From: Lentibacillus cibarius | GTDB lineage: Bacteria > Bacillota > Bacilli > Bacillales > Amphibacillaceae | Length of the DNA: 64,000 nt | Direction of reading: 5' to 3' | NCBI RefSeq assembly: GCF_005887555.1 | Contig: NZ_VCIA01000001.1 | Span: forward strand, 1,674,001-1,738,000 | Shown: positions 54,568-63,164 of the stretch, piece by piece | Layout: each line of letters starts with the position of its first letter | How positions within the stretch are numbered: position 1 is the stretch's first letter | The notes under the pieces: generated by a model | What the model was told of the DNA's origin: nothing | The model's database searches: none | Seen by the model: only the letters and a program-made list of their open reading frames with translations | Program-made: the position numbers and the translations under genes

Positions 54568-56235
54568 TTATTCACCTATTGTTACATTCCATTCCTGCTC
54601 AGGATATAGTGGCAGGCGTAGTGCACGGTATGCCTGGCGGTGGCTTTTTTGTTCAAACCCGGAGACGACGAGTTCGTAAATGACTTCCGCTGGCTGGTCG
54701 TCGCTCACTTCAACGACCCGGCTGATTCTTTCGTCACCACCGACATCGATATACCCGGACGTTAGCATGCGATTGCCTGTTTCCGGATAATAATTGGCAT
54801 CGCCGACGATGTTAGAGAATAAGTCTTTACCACGTTCCTCGCCATAGGCCCACACTTCTTCTACCGTCATTTTTTCCGGGTTGATCCGGTACTGAATGGC
54901 GCGGCTGAACTGTTCACTGAGTGGATCTTTACCACGCGTGATGACGATATTGTTATCAAACAGTAAATAGTCATTGGTGGACGAATTATTATCCATATCC
55001 GGCATCGTCATGGGTGCATGTGGTCCGGCTGGGAACTTAAAGTCATCGCCCTGTGGATCCAACAAATATTTGTCATAGGATTTCGGCCATTCTTCATGAT
55101 CCGCTAAAATCCAGTCGACCTCGCCCTCTGGATAGGACATTTTCATAACTAAATCCTGGTGACGGCTGGACACGAGAATCGAATCATCTTCCTCCACGTA
55201 CCAGATGGCATTCTGATGGAACCAGTCGTTCTTATCAGCTTGCAATCCATCGTATTCCTCATAAAAGCTTTCCGGGAAAATGTCACGAAAACTGAAATCC
55301 CGCACTGTCTCGCCGGTTTTGCGGTCTATTTCAATCATTTCATCCTGCACATAATCTGATTCGAGATCATGCACGGTCGCCAGTAAATTGCCATTCGGCA
55401 GTTCAATAATGTCATGGTGGACGACATTCGTTCGCGGGTGCTCCTCCATTTGCAGTGTATAGGCGTTATACACTTTACCGAGCATATCCATTTCGAGGAT
55501 TTCGTTATATTTGTCCTGACCTTTTTCCTTGGTGATAAACATTAGGTTACCATTTTCAAACCGCTTGAAAATGTGTGAGTTCCATAGTGTCGAGTACCAC
55601 CGAACCTCTCCCTTATCATCCACCGCATATACATAGCGGCTGCTCGGTAGGATAAATGTCAAACCGTTTTCCATTTTATCCGGCTTAGCTTCCACCACTT
55701 CATTGGTCAAAAAGTCATCCGGCAAGGCATCCGTTTTGGCGGTGAATGACTTTGTCGCTGTTTCCCCCGCTTCGTTGGTCGCTTTAATCGTTACTGTATT
55801 TTCGTAGTCCGGATACAAGCCGAGAACAGGGACGGTGTGTTCGGTCTTCCATTCATCATAGGTACGCTCGATAGCTCCCTTTTCACCTTTGCCCTCGACC
55901 GTTACGGTGATTTTTACAGGCTCGTCCGTTTGAAATTTGGCAACTGCTGTGAGCGGTGCCACCCCATATGGATCCACTTTCACAAACGGTTGAGCCAGCG
56001 AGTACCCATCTGCAATGTATTCCTCCTGCAGCTGCTTTTCCAATTCTTTCTGCTTGTCCAACCGCCTGGTGTCATAAGAAGATAGCTGCTCCACCTCTCC
56101 ATCCGGCTTAAAGGATACAGGCGTGTCTTCTGTTTGATTCGCGGCGCTTCCGTTGTCAACGCTCCATTCAATGATTACAAAAAATGCTACAAGTATAATG
56201 GCCAATACAACAAAAGTGGCTAATGTTTTTCGCAT
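54568..56235 (-). CDS. Arylsulfotransferase (ASST)-like protein
   Basis: 555 residues. N-terminal membrane anchor (LATFVVLAIILVAFFVIIEW), an Ig-like N-terminal domain (residues about 95-190), then a beta-propeller with VVHHDIIELPNGNLLATVHD, NDWFHQNAIWYVEEDDSILV and RHQDLVMKM. Paired histidines at HHD and FHQN match the catalytic layout of bacterial AssT, which moves sulfate between phenols without PAPS. Extracytoplasmic. Followed by a hairpin (GAGCAGCC...GGCTGCTC). Confidence 0.85.
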   Translation of the reverse strand: MRKTLATFVVLAIILVAFFVIIEWSVDNGSAANQTEDTPVSFKPDGEVEQLSSYDTRRLDKQKELEKQLQEEYIADGYSLAQPFVKVDPYGVAPLTAVAKFQTDEPVKITVTVEGKGEKGAIERTYDEWKTEHTVPVLGLYPDYENTVTIKATNEAGETATKSFTAKTDALPDDFLTNEVVEAKPDKMENGLTFILPSSRYVYAVDDKGEVRWYSTLWNSHIFKRFENGNLMFITKEKGQDKYNEILEMDMLGKVYNAYTLQMEEHPRTNVVHHDIIELPNGNLLATVHDLESDYVQDEMIEIDRKTGETVRDFSFRDIFPESFYEEYDGLQADKNDWFHQNAIWYVEEDDSILVSSRHQDLVMKMSYPEGEVDWILADHEEWPKSYDKYLLDPQGDDFKFPAGPHAPMTMPDMDNNSSTNDYLLFDNNIVITRGKDPLSEQFSRAIQYRINPEKMTVEEVWAYGEERGKDLFSNIVGDANYYPETGNRMLTSGYIDVGGDERISRVVEVSDDQPAEVIYELVVSGFEQKSHRQAYRALRLPLYPEQEWNVTIGE

Positions 56236-56397
56236 CCATTTCCCTGCCTTTTTAATAAATTTCTAATCTCTCTACCATGATAATAAACGTAGATTGGGAA
56301 AAATGGAAGGCATAATTTTTATTGTACTTCTAACTGGAATATTTCTGTTCACCGGATAATCTGCTTCCATCATTAGCATGCTACATATGATAAGGAT

Positions 56398-56739
56398 ATG
56401 ATGGTTATGCGGATGCTTGTCATACTTACTATCATGATGGCGGTTTTCGGTTGTGGTATGTTTAGTGACAGTCATCAAGTCACTTTCGCCGAACAAGATA
56501 TACCTTCCTATGCCAAGTGGGGACGGCTGGCGATGAAGGAAACCCAAGCTAAATATCCGAATGCAGCAATCGTGGACTACCTTCATCGAGGCCGTGAACA
56601 TAAGGATGACACCGCCGTGGAAAAATTCAAGTTATGGCTGCGGGAAAATGAGAAGGAATTCGGTGTGTTCATTGATATTAAATTTAATACCAAAACAGAA
56701 GAAGTTATCGACATATCATTCAGGGAAACAACCAATTAG
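56398..56739 (+). CDS. DUF3889 lipoprotein
   Basis: Up to 113 residues. AAGGA at 56392 fits starts at 56398, 56401 or best 56407. A short signal with lipobox-like VFGC, then QDIPSYAKWGRLAMKETQAK and YPNAAIVDYLHRG, the DUF3889 pattern. Exported, function unknown. Convergent with the next gene, three bases apart. Confidence 0.75.
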   Translation: MMVMRMLVILTIMMAVFGCGMFSDSHQVTFAEQDIPSYAKWGRLAMKETQAKYPNAAIVDYLHRGREHKDDTAVEKFKLWLRENEKEFGVFIDIKFNTKTEEVIDISFRETTN

Positions 56740-56741
56740 GT

Positions 56742-57191
56742 TCAACCCTCCGCCCGTAACGTAAATGTTTCTGTATGGTCACCCCACTGAACGCTGACCT
56801 TAATCATTGCGTCCTGTTTCACCAGATTACTACTGCTATCGGTAAAAACGCGATTTTCCGGTGGCGTGTCAAAAGTCATCTTGATTTCCTTACTGCTAGT
56901 TGGCATCACATATTGATAACGCAGTTTATTAACAGACGACAGCTCCCTAATTGGTCCTTTATATGTCAGCTTAAATACAGCCCGGTCATCATCTTTCCCT
57001 TCTCGGTAGGTCTTCTCACCTGTCACATGTAACTGTGCCGACCAGTGTTCACTTTCACCAGTAAATGTATCATTGAACTTATCAACTTGCTTTTCCTGTG
57101 ACGCTGTCGTTTCTAAGTTCATAGCAAACATGGTAACACCTATCAACAACACAAACCCAATGATCGCCGTAATTAACTTCTTTTTATCCAA
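56742..57191 (-). CDS. Membrane-anchored protein, unknown
   Basis: 149 residues from TTG 57191, GGGGGTG 8 bases upstream. One N-terminal helix (LITAIIGFVLLIGVTMFAM) and a beta-rich extracytoplasmic domain (WSAQLHVTGEKTYREGKDDD, FKLTYKGPIRELS, KVSVQWGDHTETFTL). Ig-like or C2-like fold by eye; no family recognised. Confidence 0.65.
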   Translation of the reverse strand: MDKKKLITAIIGFVLLIGVTMFAMNLETTASQEKQVDKFNDTFTGESEHWSAQLHVTGEKTYREGKDDDRAVFKLTYKGPIRELSSVNKLRYQYVMPTSSKEIKMTFDTPPENRVFTDSSSNLVKQDAMIKVSVQWGDHTETFTLRAEG

Positions 57192-57404
57192 TCATCAGCA
57201 CCCCCTTTAGGACAGTTCTCTTCATTTCTATCAGCAGTTTTGCAATCCATCCAATTTCTGTCACACCCATACTACTATGATACGCAGTTTTCCCGGTGCT
57301 TATCACTGTTATTTACAAGTGCTAAACTAGAATCTTTAGCAACAAATCCCATTCCACAAACATATATTCACGTCACTCGGGAAAACTTTACGTGAGGTGA
57401 TGGT

Positions 57405-58406
57405 ATGGATAAGGATAATCTGCGGCTAACATCGGCTGAGATTGGATCGTTATGGACGGAATATGTAAGTGGAACTGCCACCGATATCGTGAATAGATAC
57501 ATGTTATCCATTATTGAAGATGAAGATATAAAGCATCTTTTTGAAGAGGCTATCGATATATTTTCCGAACAAAAACAACAGCTTGGTGCATTTATCGCCA
57601 ATGAAGGCTTCCCGATACCAATTGGATTTAATGAATCGGATTTGAATACAAATGCCAAACGGCTATTCACCGACATTTTCTGTCTGGAATATTTACACAT
57701 CATAACGATGCACGGTTTACTAGGACACACAGCAGCGCTTAGTGCTTCAACAAGAAAAGACTTACGCGAATTTTTTGATCGAAGTGATGACCAAGGCAAA
57801 GAAATGTATCATAAAACCATTGAACTGCTTTTAGAAAAAGGTCGTTTTCAGCGTGACCCATACTTTTATCCAGACAGTAATCCCGAATTTGTATCCGGAC
57901 AGCAATTTCTCAGCGGCTTCTTTGGAGATAAACGTCCATTAGCCGCAACAGAAATTGTAAACCTTTCATTAAATATCAAGAAGAAAATTATGTCCAAAAC
58001 GTTATCAATCGGCTTCAGCCAAGTAGTAAAAGACAAAGAGGTAAGAAAGTTTTTGAAGGGAGCACAAAATACCGCCGACCAACAAATTCAATCACTAAGC
58101 AAAATTTTGCATGCGGATAACTTGCCTGTACCTGTATCATGGGAGTCGGATGTTACCACATCACAGGAATCCCCTTTTTCGGACAAACTGATGCTGTTTC
58201 ACATCGGTTTTTTACTTCAAACGTCACAATCCTTTCATGGTGCAGGATTGTCATCGGCTATGCGTACAGACCTTGTACTAACCTACGAAAAAATTATCTT
58301 AAAAAACCTGACGATGGTCAAAGAATGGTTCAATATCATGTCCAAAAACAGATGGTTTGAACAGCCACCACTTGCCCCGGATCGGAAAAAGATTGCCAAA
58401 GGATAA
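57405..58406 (+). CDS. DUF3231 family protein, copy 2
   Basis: 333 residues after GTGAGGTG. Same two-repeat architecture as the gene at 51105 (LTSAEIGSLWTEYVSGTATD..., RPLAATEIVNLSLNIKKKIM, VPVSWESDVTTSQESPFSDK) but only moderately similar, so an old duplication. The C-terminal WFEQPPLAPDRKKIAKG is shared with copy 1 (WMEEPPQAQDRRKLSKG). Confidence 0.87.
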   Translation: MDKDNLRLTSAEIGSLWTEYVSGTATDIVNRYMLSIIEDEDIKHLFEEAIDIFSEQKQQLGAFIANEGFPIPIGFNESDLNTNAKRLFTDIFCLEYLHIITMHGLLGHTAALSASTRKDLREFFDRSDDQGKEMYHKTIELLLEKGRFQRDPYFYPDSNPEFVSGQQFLSGFFGDKRPLAATEIVNLSLNIKKKIMSKTLSIGFSQVVKDKEVRKFLKGAQNTADQQIQSLSKILHADNLPVPVSWESDVTTSQESPFSDKLMLFHIGFLLQTSQSFHGAGLSSAMRTDLVLTYEKIILKNLTMVKEWFNIMSKNRWFEQPPLAPDRKKIAKG

Positions 58407-58516
58407 GGTGAAACTTCATACAAAACGTCGCATAATTATTAGCCGGGCTGTTACGTGCGGTTTACCTATGTTTACCGGGGAGGATATTACAGCCCGTTCT
58501 TGTGTGAATAAATAGT

Positions 58517-58550
58517 ACTGGACACCTCCGCCACGTGTGAGGTGTCCGCT
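58517..58550 (-). terminator. Hairpin behind the 58573 gene
   Basis: GGACACCTC...GAGGTGTCC; the next palindrome (GGGCTGT...ACAGCCC, 58444-58497) lies just left of it. Confidence 0.55.
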
Positions 58551-58572
58551 GTTAATGCTGCACGGAGCGTGA

Positions 58573-58806
58573 TCAAGGGTCGATGATGTCGTCTGTCTTC
58601 TGTACATCCTTTTCCTTTACCTTTAAGTGGTAGGTCGTTGGGTGTCTATTCCGTCCACTGTAGCTTCCCTTAAAAGTAACCGTCTCTGTTTGATAATCGA
58701 TGTGGTGCTGACGCAACTTGCTCCTCACCTTGTAATAGTCACCAATATGCTGCGTTGAGAAAACGATGACCCATTTCTGAAATAGATTGCCGAACAGGCC
58801 ACGCAT
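58573..58806 (-). CDS. Small DUF2007-like protein
   Basis: 77 residues from ATG 58806, GAGGGGGATG upstream. KWVIVFSTQHIGDYYKVRSK, then TTYHLKVKEKDVQKTDDII resembles short DUF2007/putative signal-transducing proteins. Start codon overlaps the final stop of the broken gene before it (TGATG). Confidence 0.6.
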   Translation of the reverse strand: MRGLFGNLFQKWVIVFSTQHIGDYYKVRSKLRQHHIDYQTETVTFKGSYSGRNRHPTTYHLKVKEKDVQKTDDIIDP

Positions 58807-58940
58807 CACACATCCCCCTCATTCCGGAACTGCATTTTTGCTGCCAACATGACTAATCAAGCAGCAGCCGCAAAGATAGTTCCTATTAAAGCCTATGCAT
58901 TAATGCGCTTGGCCGATTCCACTGTTTTCACAAACGACAT
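58806..58940 (-). pseudogene. Small membrane protein gene with two internal stops
   Basis: ATG 58940 follows TGGAGGTAAT. The 44-codon frame reads SFVKTVESAKRINA, TAG, ALIGTIFAAAA, TGA, LVMLAAKMQFRNEGDV and a final TGA that overlaps the next start. Without the two stops it is a well-formed one-helix protein coupled to its neighbour. Two point nonsense mutations in so short a frame, with signal layout kept, suggest decay under way. Confidence 0.5.
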
Positions 58941-59064
58941 ATTACCTCCATTTTTTTAATTATAGCAGCTGCACTCCCATTAAAAATTTTTTAATAGATT
59001 TGTTTAAAATCCATATTTAATGGAAAGCATGGATTTATAGAATCATAGAAAAGGGGATGTCTAA

Positions 59065-59961
59065 ATGGGAAAACTACGCATATTTATGATGACTATTGGT
59101 TTTTTGTTCTTATTTGCTTTGTTTAGTCCTACCGTTCATGCTGACGATAGTAATACTTATGAAGTAGGGACTGATTCATTGCATATCCGCTCCGGGCCAT
59201 CGTATGACTCCGCAATTATCGGAACGCTGGTTGATGGTGATCGGGTCACTGTATTTGAAGAACAATACGGATGGGCGCAAACATATTACGGCGGCCAAAA
59301 AGCGTGGGTAGCCGGGTATTATCTAATTCCAGCCGAAAACACGGAAACATCCGCCGAAGTGGCCGGCAGCAGCATGAATACCACAAAACTCATTAAAGCA
59401 GCAAGCGATGCATCAGGAAAACTAGAAAACTACCACATTGTCCTTGACGCTGGCCACGGTGGTAGAGACGCTGGCGCAATTGCAAATAACAGTGTACTCG
59501 AGAAAAATATCACGTTAAATACTGCAATAAGCGTAGCCAAAGAACTTAGTGAAGCCGGGGCAGACGTTACATTGACTCGGTCGGACGACACATTTATACA
59601 GCTGGAGGACCGCGTCCGCATTAGCCAAACAAACGAAACCGATGCCTTCATCAGTCTGCATTATAATGCTTTTCCGCTAAACGGGGTAAATGGCTTCAGC
59701 ACGTATTATTATGCCGATGGAGAAGAACAGCAATTTGCGGATGATATTCAATCTGCATTAGAACAATATCTTGATTTGAACAGTCGTGGTACGAGACAAA
59801 ACGATTATCATGTTCTGCGGGAAAATAGTGATTTATCTATATTGGTAGAGCTTGGATTCATGACAAACCCGTATGATCTATCGATAATTCAGACGAAAGA
59901 ACACCGGGAAAACGTTGCGGACGGAATAGTTGAAGGGATTATGGAATATTTTAATAAGTAA
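59065..59961 (+). CDS. N-acetylmuramoyl-L-alanine amidase with SH3b domain
   Basis: 298 residues, ATG after AAAGGGGATG. Signal peptide ending near VHA-DDS. SH3b domain (residues about 30-90: LHIRSGPSYDSAIIGTLVDG, AWVAGYYL), linker, then Amidase_3 with zinc ligands in VLDAGHGGRDAGA (His), VLEKNITL (Glu), SLHYNAF (His) and catalytic Glu in LVELGFMTN. It cuts the MurNAc-Ala bond of peptidoglycan outside the cell. Confidence 0.93.
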   Translation: MGKLRIFMMTIGFLFLFALFSPTVHADDSNTYEVGTDSLHIRSGPSYDSAIIGTLVDGDRVTVFEEQYGWAQTYYGGQKAWVAGYYLIPAENTETSAEVAGSSMNTTKLIKAASDASGKLENYHIVLDAGHGGRDAGAIANNSVLEKNITLNTAISVAKELSEAGADVTLTRSDDTFIQLEDRVRISQTNETDAFISLHYNAFPLNGVNGFSTYYYADGEEQQFADDIQSALEQYLDLNSRGTRQNDYHVLRENSDLSILVELGFMTNPYDLSIIQTKEHRENVADGIVEGIMEYFNK

Positions 59962-59999
59962 TTGAGGAAGCGGCGAGCCAGTTCGCCGCTTTCCAATTG

Positions 60000-60037
60000 T
60001 CGCGCGAGTTTCGGGCTGGGTCGCGCGACTTTTTTTA
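60000..60037 (+). repeat. CGCGCGA palindromic repeat, copy 2, terminator-like
   Basis: GTCGCGCGAGTTT...GGGTCGCGCGACTTTTTTT, a GC-rich hairpin with T tail behind the amidase gene. Shares GGGTCGCGCGACTTT with the element at 7826-7862. Confidence 0.6.
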
Positions 60038-60130
60038 TTACTTGAGTAGCACTCCACATTTTCGTTAGCTGGATTTTGTTATAATTATTTGATAATATAT
60101 CATTAACGACAAGTCGAGAGGAATGATAGC

Positions 60131-60700
60131 ATGGCCATTCCGGATGAGCATAAACGCTATTCCTATGCTGATTATCTGACATGGGATGATGCAGAAAGGA
60201 TGGAGATTATCGGCGGGGAAGTTGTGGATATGTCGCCAGCTCCCTCACGAAAACACCAGCAAATTCTTAGGGATTTATCAACAGCATTTGCAAACTTTCT
60301 GCGTGACAAAACCTGTGAAGTATTTTTTGCGCCTTTCGATGTACGATTAGCTGAGGAAAACAAGCGTGATGATGAAATAAATAACGTGGTCCAGCCCGAT
60401 TTAACTGTCGTTTGTGATGAAACGAAACTGGATAACAGCGGCTGCAATGGGGTACCAGACATGATTGCTGAAATCACCTCCCCTTCTTCTGTTAAACAGG
60501 ATCGTTGGACGAAATATAAACTGTATGAAAAAACTGGGGTAAAGGAATATTGGCTTGTTGACCCAGAGAACCAATCAGTAGAAGTCCACATTTTAACCGG
60601 TGAGCAGTATCAATTTCAAGGCGTTTTCACAAAGGAAGATACTATCGCCGTTCATGTTTTACCCGGATTAGCATTGGACTTAAGTCAACTATTTATGTAG
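60131..60700 (+). CDS. Uma2 family (DUF820) endonuclease-like protein
   Basis: 189 residues, ATG after AGAGGAATG. The PD-(D/E)XK core is complete: ERMEIIGGEVVDMSPAPS, VQPDLTVVCDETKL (Asp), PDMIAEITSPSS (Glu-x-Ser) and EYWLVDPENQSVEVH. Nuclease-like fold found widely in bacteria; biological role unclear. Followed closely by the MOSC gene. Confidence 0.88.
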   Translation: MAIPDEHKRYSYADYLTWDDAERMEIIGGEVVDMSPAPSRKHQQILRDLSTAFANFLRDKTCEVFFAPFDVRLAEENKRDDEINNVVQPDLTVVCDETKLDNSGCNGVPDMIAEITSPSSVKQDRWTKYKLYEKTGVKEYWLVDPENQSVEVHILTGEQYQFQGVFTKEDTIAVHVLPGLALDLSQLFM

Positions 60701-60726
60701 AACCTTCATAACAGGGGGAGATGGAG

Positions 60727-61434
60727 ATGAGTGCACCAATTATTGAGCAAATCATGGTCGGCAAACCGAAAACTTACGGGGACAAAGATGCCAAAAATCC
60801 AATGGATCGTGAATGGACAACAGGTATTGTGAAGCATACCGTTCAAGGAAGAATCTGGGCAGGCGAAACCAATCTGGAGGGTGACGGACAAGGCGACCGC
60901 AAAAATCATGGTGGTGTCGAAAAAGCAATTTTTGTCTATCCGATTTCCCATTACGCATTCTGGCAAGAAAAACTGGAACGAGAGGATTTTACCATTGGTG
61001 CATTTGGCGAAAATCTAGCCGTTCAGCATATGACAGAAGCAGATGTGTGTATTGGCGACACGTTCCAAATTGGGGATGCCACCGTGCAAGTTTCCCAGCC
61101 AAGACGCCCTTGCTGGAGACCGGCCAGACGGTGGAGGATAAAGGATCTGGCCATCCAAATCCAGCGGGAAGAACGGACTGGCTGGTATTTTCGAGTGCTA
61201 AAAGAAGGCTATATGCAAGCAGGTGACACGCTTCAGCTTCAGGAACGTCCCTATCCTGAGTGGACGGTGGCAACATGCAATGATGTCATGTATAACCAAA
61301 AGCGGGACCGTGAACTGTCTGCCAAGCTTGCAGCCGTGGAGTTACTTGCCCCCAACTGGCAAAACACATTATCTAAGCGGGCACAAGGCAAAACTAGCTC
61401 GGATAAAAAACGGGTGATCGGTCCGAATGAGTAG
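60727..61434 (+). CDS. MOSC domain protein, YiiM-like
   Basis: 235 residues from ATG 60727, GGGGGAG 6 bases upstream. MOSC core: GDRKNHGGVEKAIFVYPI, FGENLAVQHMTEADVCIGD and QPRRPCWRPARRW with the conserved cysteine, then a 3-alpha C-terminal domain. MOSC proteins handle molybdenum-cofactor sulfur and YiiM reduces N-hydroxylated bases; either is possible. Confidence 0.88.
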   Translation: MSAPIIEQIMVGKPKTYGDKDAKNPMDREWTTGIVKHTVQGRIWAGETNLEGDGQGDRKNHGGVEKAIFVYPISHYAFWQEKLEREDFTIGAFGENLAVQHMTEADVCIGDTFQIGDATVQVSQPRRPCWRPARRWRIKDLAIQIQREERTGWYFRVLKEGYMQAGDTLQLQERPYPEWTVATCNDVMYNQKRDRELSAKLAAVELLAPNWQNTLSKRAQGKTSSDKKRVIGPNE

Positions 61435-61775
61435 GGGGTCTTCATGGTGTCTGAAACATGCTACACGTAGCTACGTGGATGATATGTTGTTGTTACAAAC
61501 CTCGGATAACTGAGATTTCAATATAATCCGGGGGTTACTATCAATCTATTTACCTAATATGTATCTTCTGGCGCAACTGTGTAGGAATACGTCTACAATC
61601 TGGCTTTCACGATGAGATAAAGGGGAGGCGATGGCAGTATATGATTGAATTGATTCACCAGTAGGGGATATGAAAAGTAGTCACGTTTCTAATCTATATC
61701 TTAATTCACAATTGTTCAGCATTCTCTGGATATATTGAAGATGGTTTAGGACGGCAGAACCGCCCCTCCACTTCA
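61435..61775. other. Gap between MOSC gene and cupin gene
   Basis: 340 bases. CTACACGTAGCTACGTGGATGA near 61460 contains a small palindrome (CACGTAGCTACGTG). AAAGGGGAGGCGATGGCA at 61620 looks like a ribosome binding site before an ATG, but the frame stops within a few codons. No gene supported. Confidence 0.4.
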
Positions 61776-62189
61776 TTATTTTTCCTCATCGACCATATAT
61801 GATTTAAAGCCTTCATTTTGAACATCATCAGATACTGGAAGGAACATACTCACCTGCTCGGTTGGTTCAACGTCATCATTTACAACAGAATGAACGACAC
61901 CGCTAGGAACGAGGAAAGTATCTCCGTCTTTATATGATTTCCATTCACCATTTTGCAGAAGTTTTACCTTTCCTTTAATAATATGAATAACTTCTGCCAC
62001 GTCATGATAATGAGGTAATACAGCTCCATTCACAGCGATACGTTCCCGTAATACTGAACTGACACTTACACCTAGTTTATCCGCTTGTTCGGCACCTAAA
62101 ATCTCACGATGATGGACTTCACGGTGCTCAGTAAATAAATTCCACTTTAAATCTTCTCCGACATTAACATTAGTCTTTTTTTCGTTCAT
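61776..62189 (-). CDS. Cupin domain protein
   Basis: 137 residues, ATG after AAGGAGTTTTT. Single conserved-barrel cupin: VLPHYHDVAEVIHIIKGKVK (two His and Glu metal ligands), SYKDGDTFLVPSGVVHSV (third His). Could be a small sensor or an enzyme of the ureidoglycolate/oxamate pathway given its neighbours. Last gene of the minus-strand cluster at the window's right end. Confidence 0.8.
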   Translation of the reverse strand: MNEKKTNVNVGEDLKWNLFTEHREVHHREILGAEQADKLGVSVSSVLRERIAVNGAVLPHYHDVAEVIHIIKGKVKLLQNGEWKSYKDGDTFLVPSGVVHSVVNDDVEPTEQVSMFLPVSDDVQNEGFKSYMVDEEK

Positions 62190-62228
62190 TAGAAAAACTC
62201 CTTCTTATAATATATAAAAACCGACACA

Positions 62229-63164
62229 TTATTTAGAGATAATGGTTCCAGTCTTACCTAGAACAGCATCCTTAGCTTTTTCCAAGGAAGTAATAATAGA
62301 TCTTCTGCCGTCCTTGCCACTGACAAATTGAATAGCTGCTTCTACTTTAGGAAGCATACTACCTGGTGCAAAATGTTCTTCTTCTATTAATCTTTCCGCT
62401 TCCTCAATAGACAATTGGTCAAGATCTTGCTGATTCGGTTTACCGAAGTTAATCGCAATTTTTTCAACTGCTGTTAGAATAAATAAGAAGTCCACATCCA
62501 ACTCGTCAGCTAAGCATTTACTTGCCGAATCTTTGTCGATAACTGCTTCAACACCTACTAAACCATGGTTGTCGTCTTCTGCCACCGGAATACCTCCACC
62601 GCCAGCTGCAATCACGATACGACCCGCGTTTGCCAGATCTTCAATAATATCTTTCTCCACCACCTTAATAGGTGCAGGCGAAGGGATTACCCGACGATAG
62701 CCCCGATTAGAATCCTCCACATAGGTGTCACCGGTTTTAGCCATCAACTTTTCTGCTTCTTCCTTTGAATAGAATGATCCGATTGGCTTCGTAGGATGTT
62801 GAAAAGCCGGATCCTTTCTATCAACAACCACTTGACTCACAATTGTTGTCACTAACTTATTAATGGAGCGATTTAACAATTCCTCGCGTATCGCGTTTTG
62901 CAAATGATATCCTATATATCCTTGGCTCATTGCACCACACTCAGCAAAAGGCATACTTGGTACATTCGCATGTTCTCTAGCACCGTTCTCAAAAGCTAAG
63001 TTGATGGCTCCAACCTGAGGACCGTTACCGTGAGCAATGATAACGTCATGCCCTTGTTCAATTAAATCAACAATTGGCTTAGCAGATCCTTGTACTAATT
63101 GAAGCTGCTCTTGGGGAGTATTGCCTAACGCGTTCCCCCCAAGTGCTATTAATATTTTACTCAT
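62229..63164 (-). CDS. arcC: Carbamate kinase
   Basis: 311 residues from ATG 63164 with GGAGGGGATG. Amino-acid kinase fold: SKILIALGGNALGN, VIIAHGNGPQVGAINLAFE, IVIAAGGGGIPV, VIDKDSASKCLADEL and SMLPKVEAAIQFV. It turns carbamoyl phosphate and ADP into ATP and carbamate. Overlaps the preceding DUF1116 gene by 8 bases, so it likely serves the catabolic pathway encoded there rather than the arginine deiminase route. Confidence 0.93.
   Translation of the reverse strand: MSKILIALGGNALGNTPQEQLQLVQGSAKPIVDLIEQGHDVIIAHGNGPQVGAINLAFENGAREHANVPSMPFAECGAMSQGYIGYHLQNAIREELLNRSINKLVTTIVSQVVVDRKDPAFQHPTKPIGSFYSKEEAEKLMAKTGDTYVEDSNRGYRRVIPSPAPIKVVEKDIIEDLANAGRIVIAAGGGGIPVAEDDNHGLVGVEAVIDKDSASKCLADELDVDFLFILTAVEKIAINFGKPNQQDLDQLSIEEAERLIEEEHFAPGSMLPKVEAAIQFVSGKDGRRSIITSLEKAKDAVLGKTGTIISK

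Noticed and set aside
54365..54683. Two overlapping open frames of about 100 codons
   Set aside because: They are translations of the tandem repeat; 52 is not a multiple of three, so frames rotate and stay open by chance.
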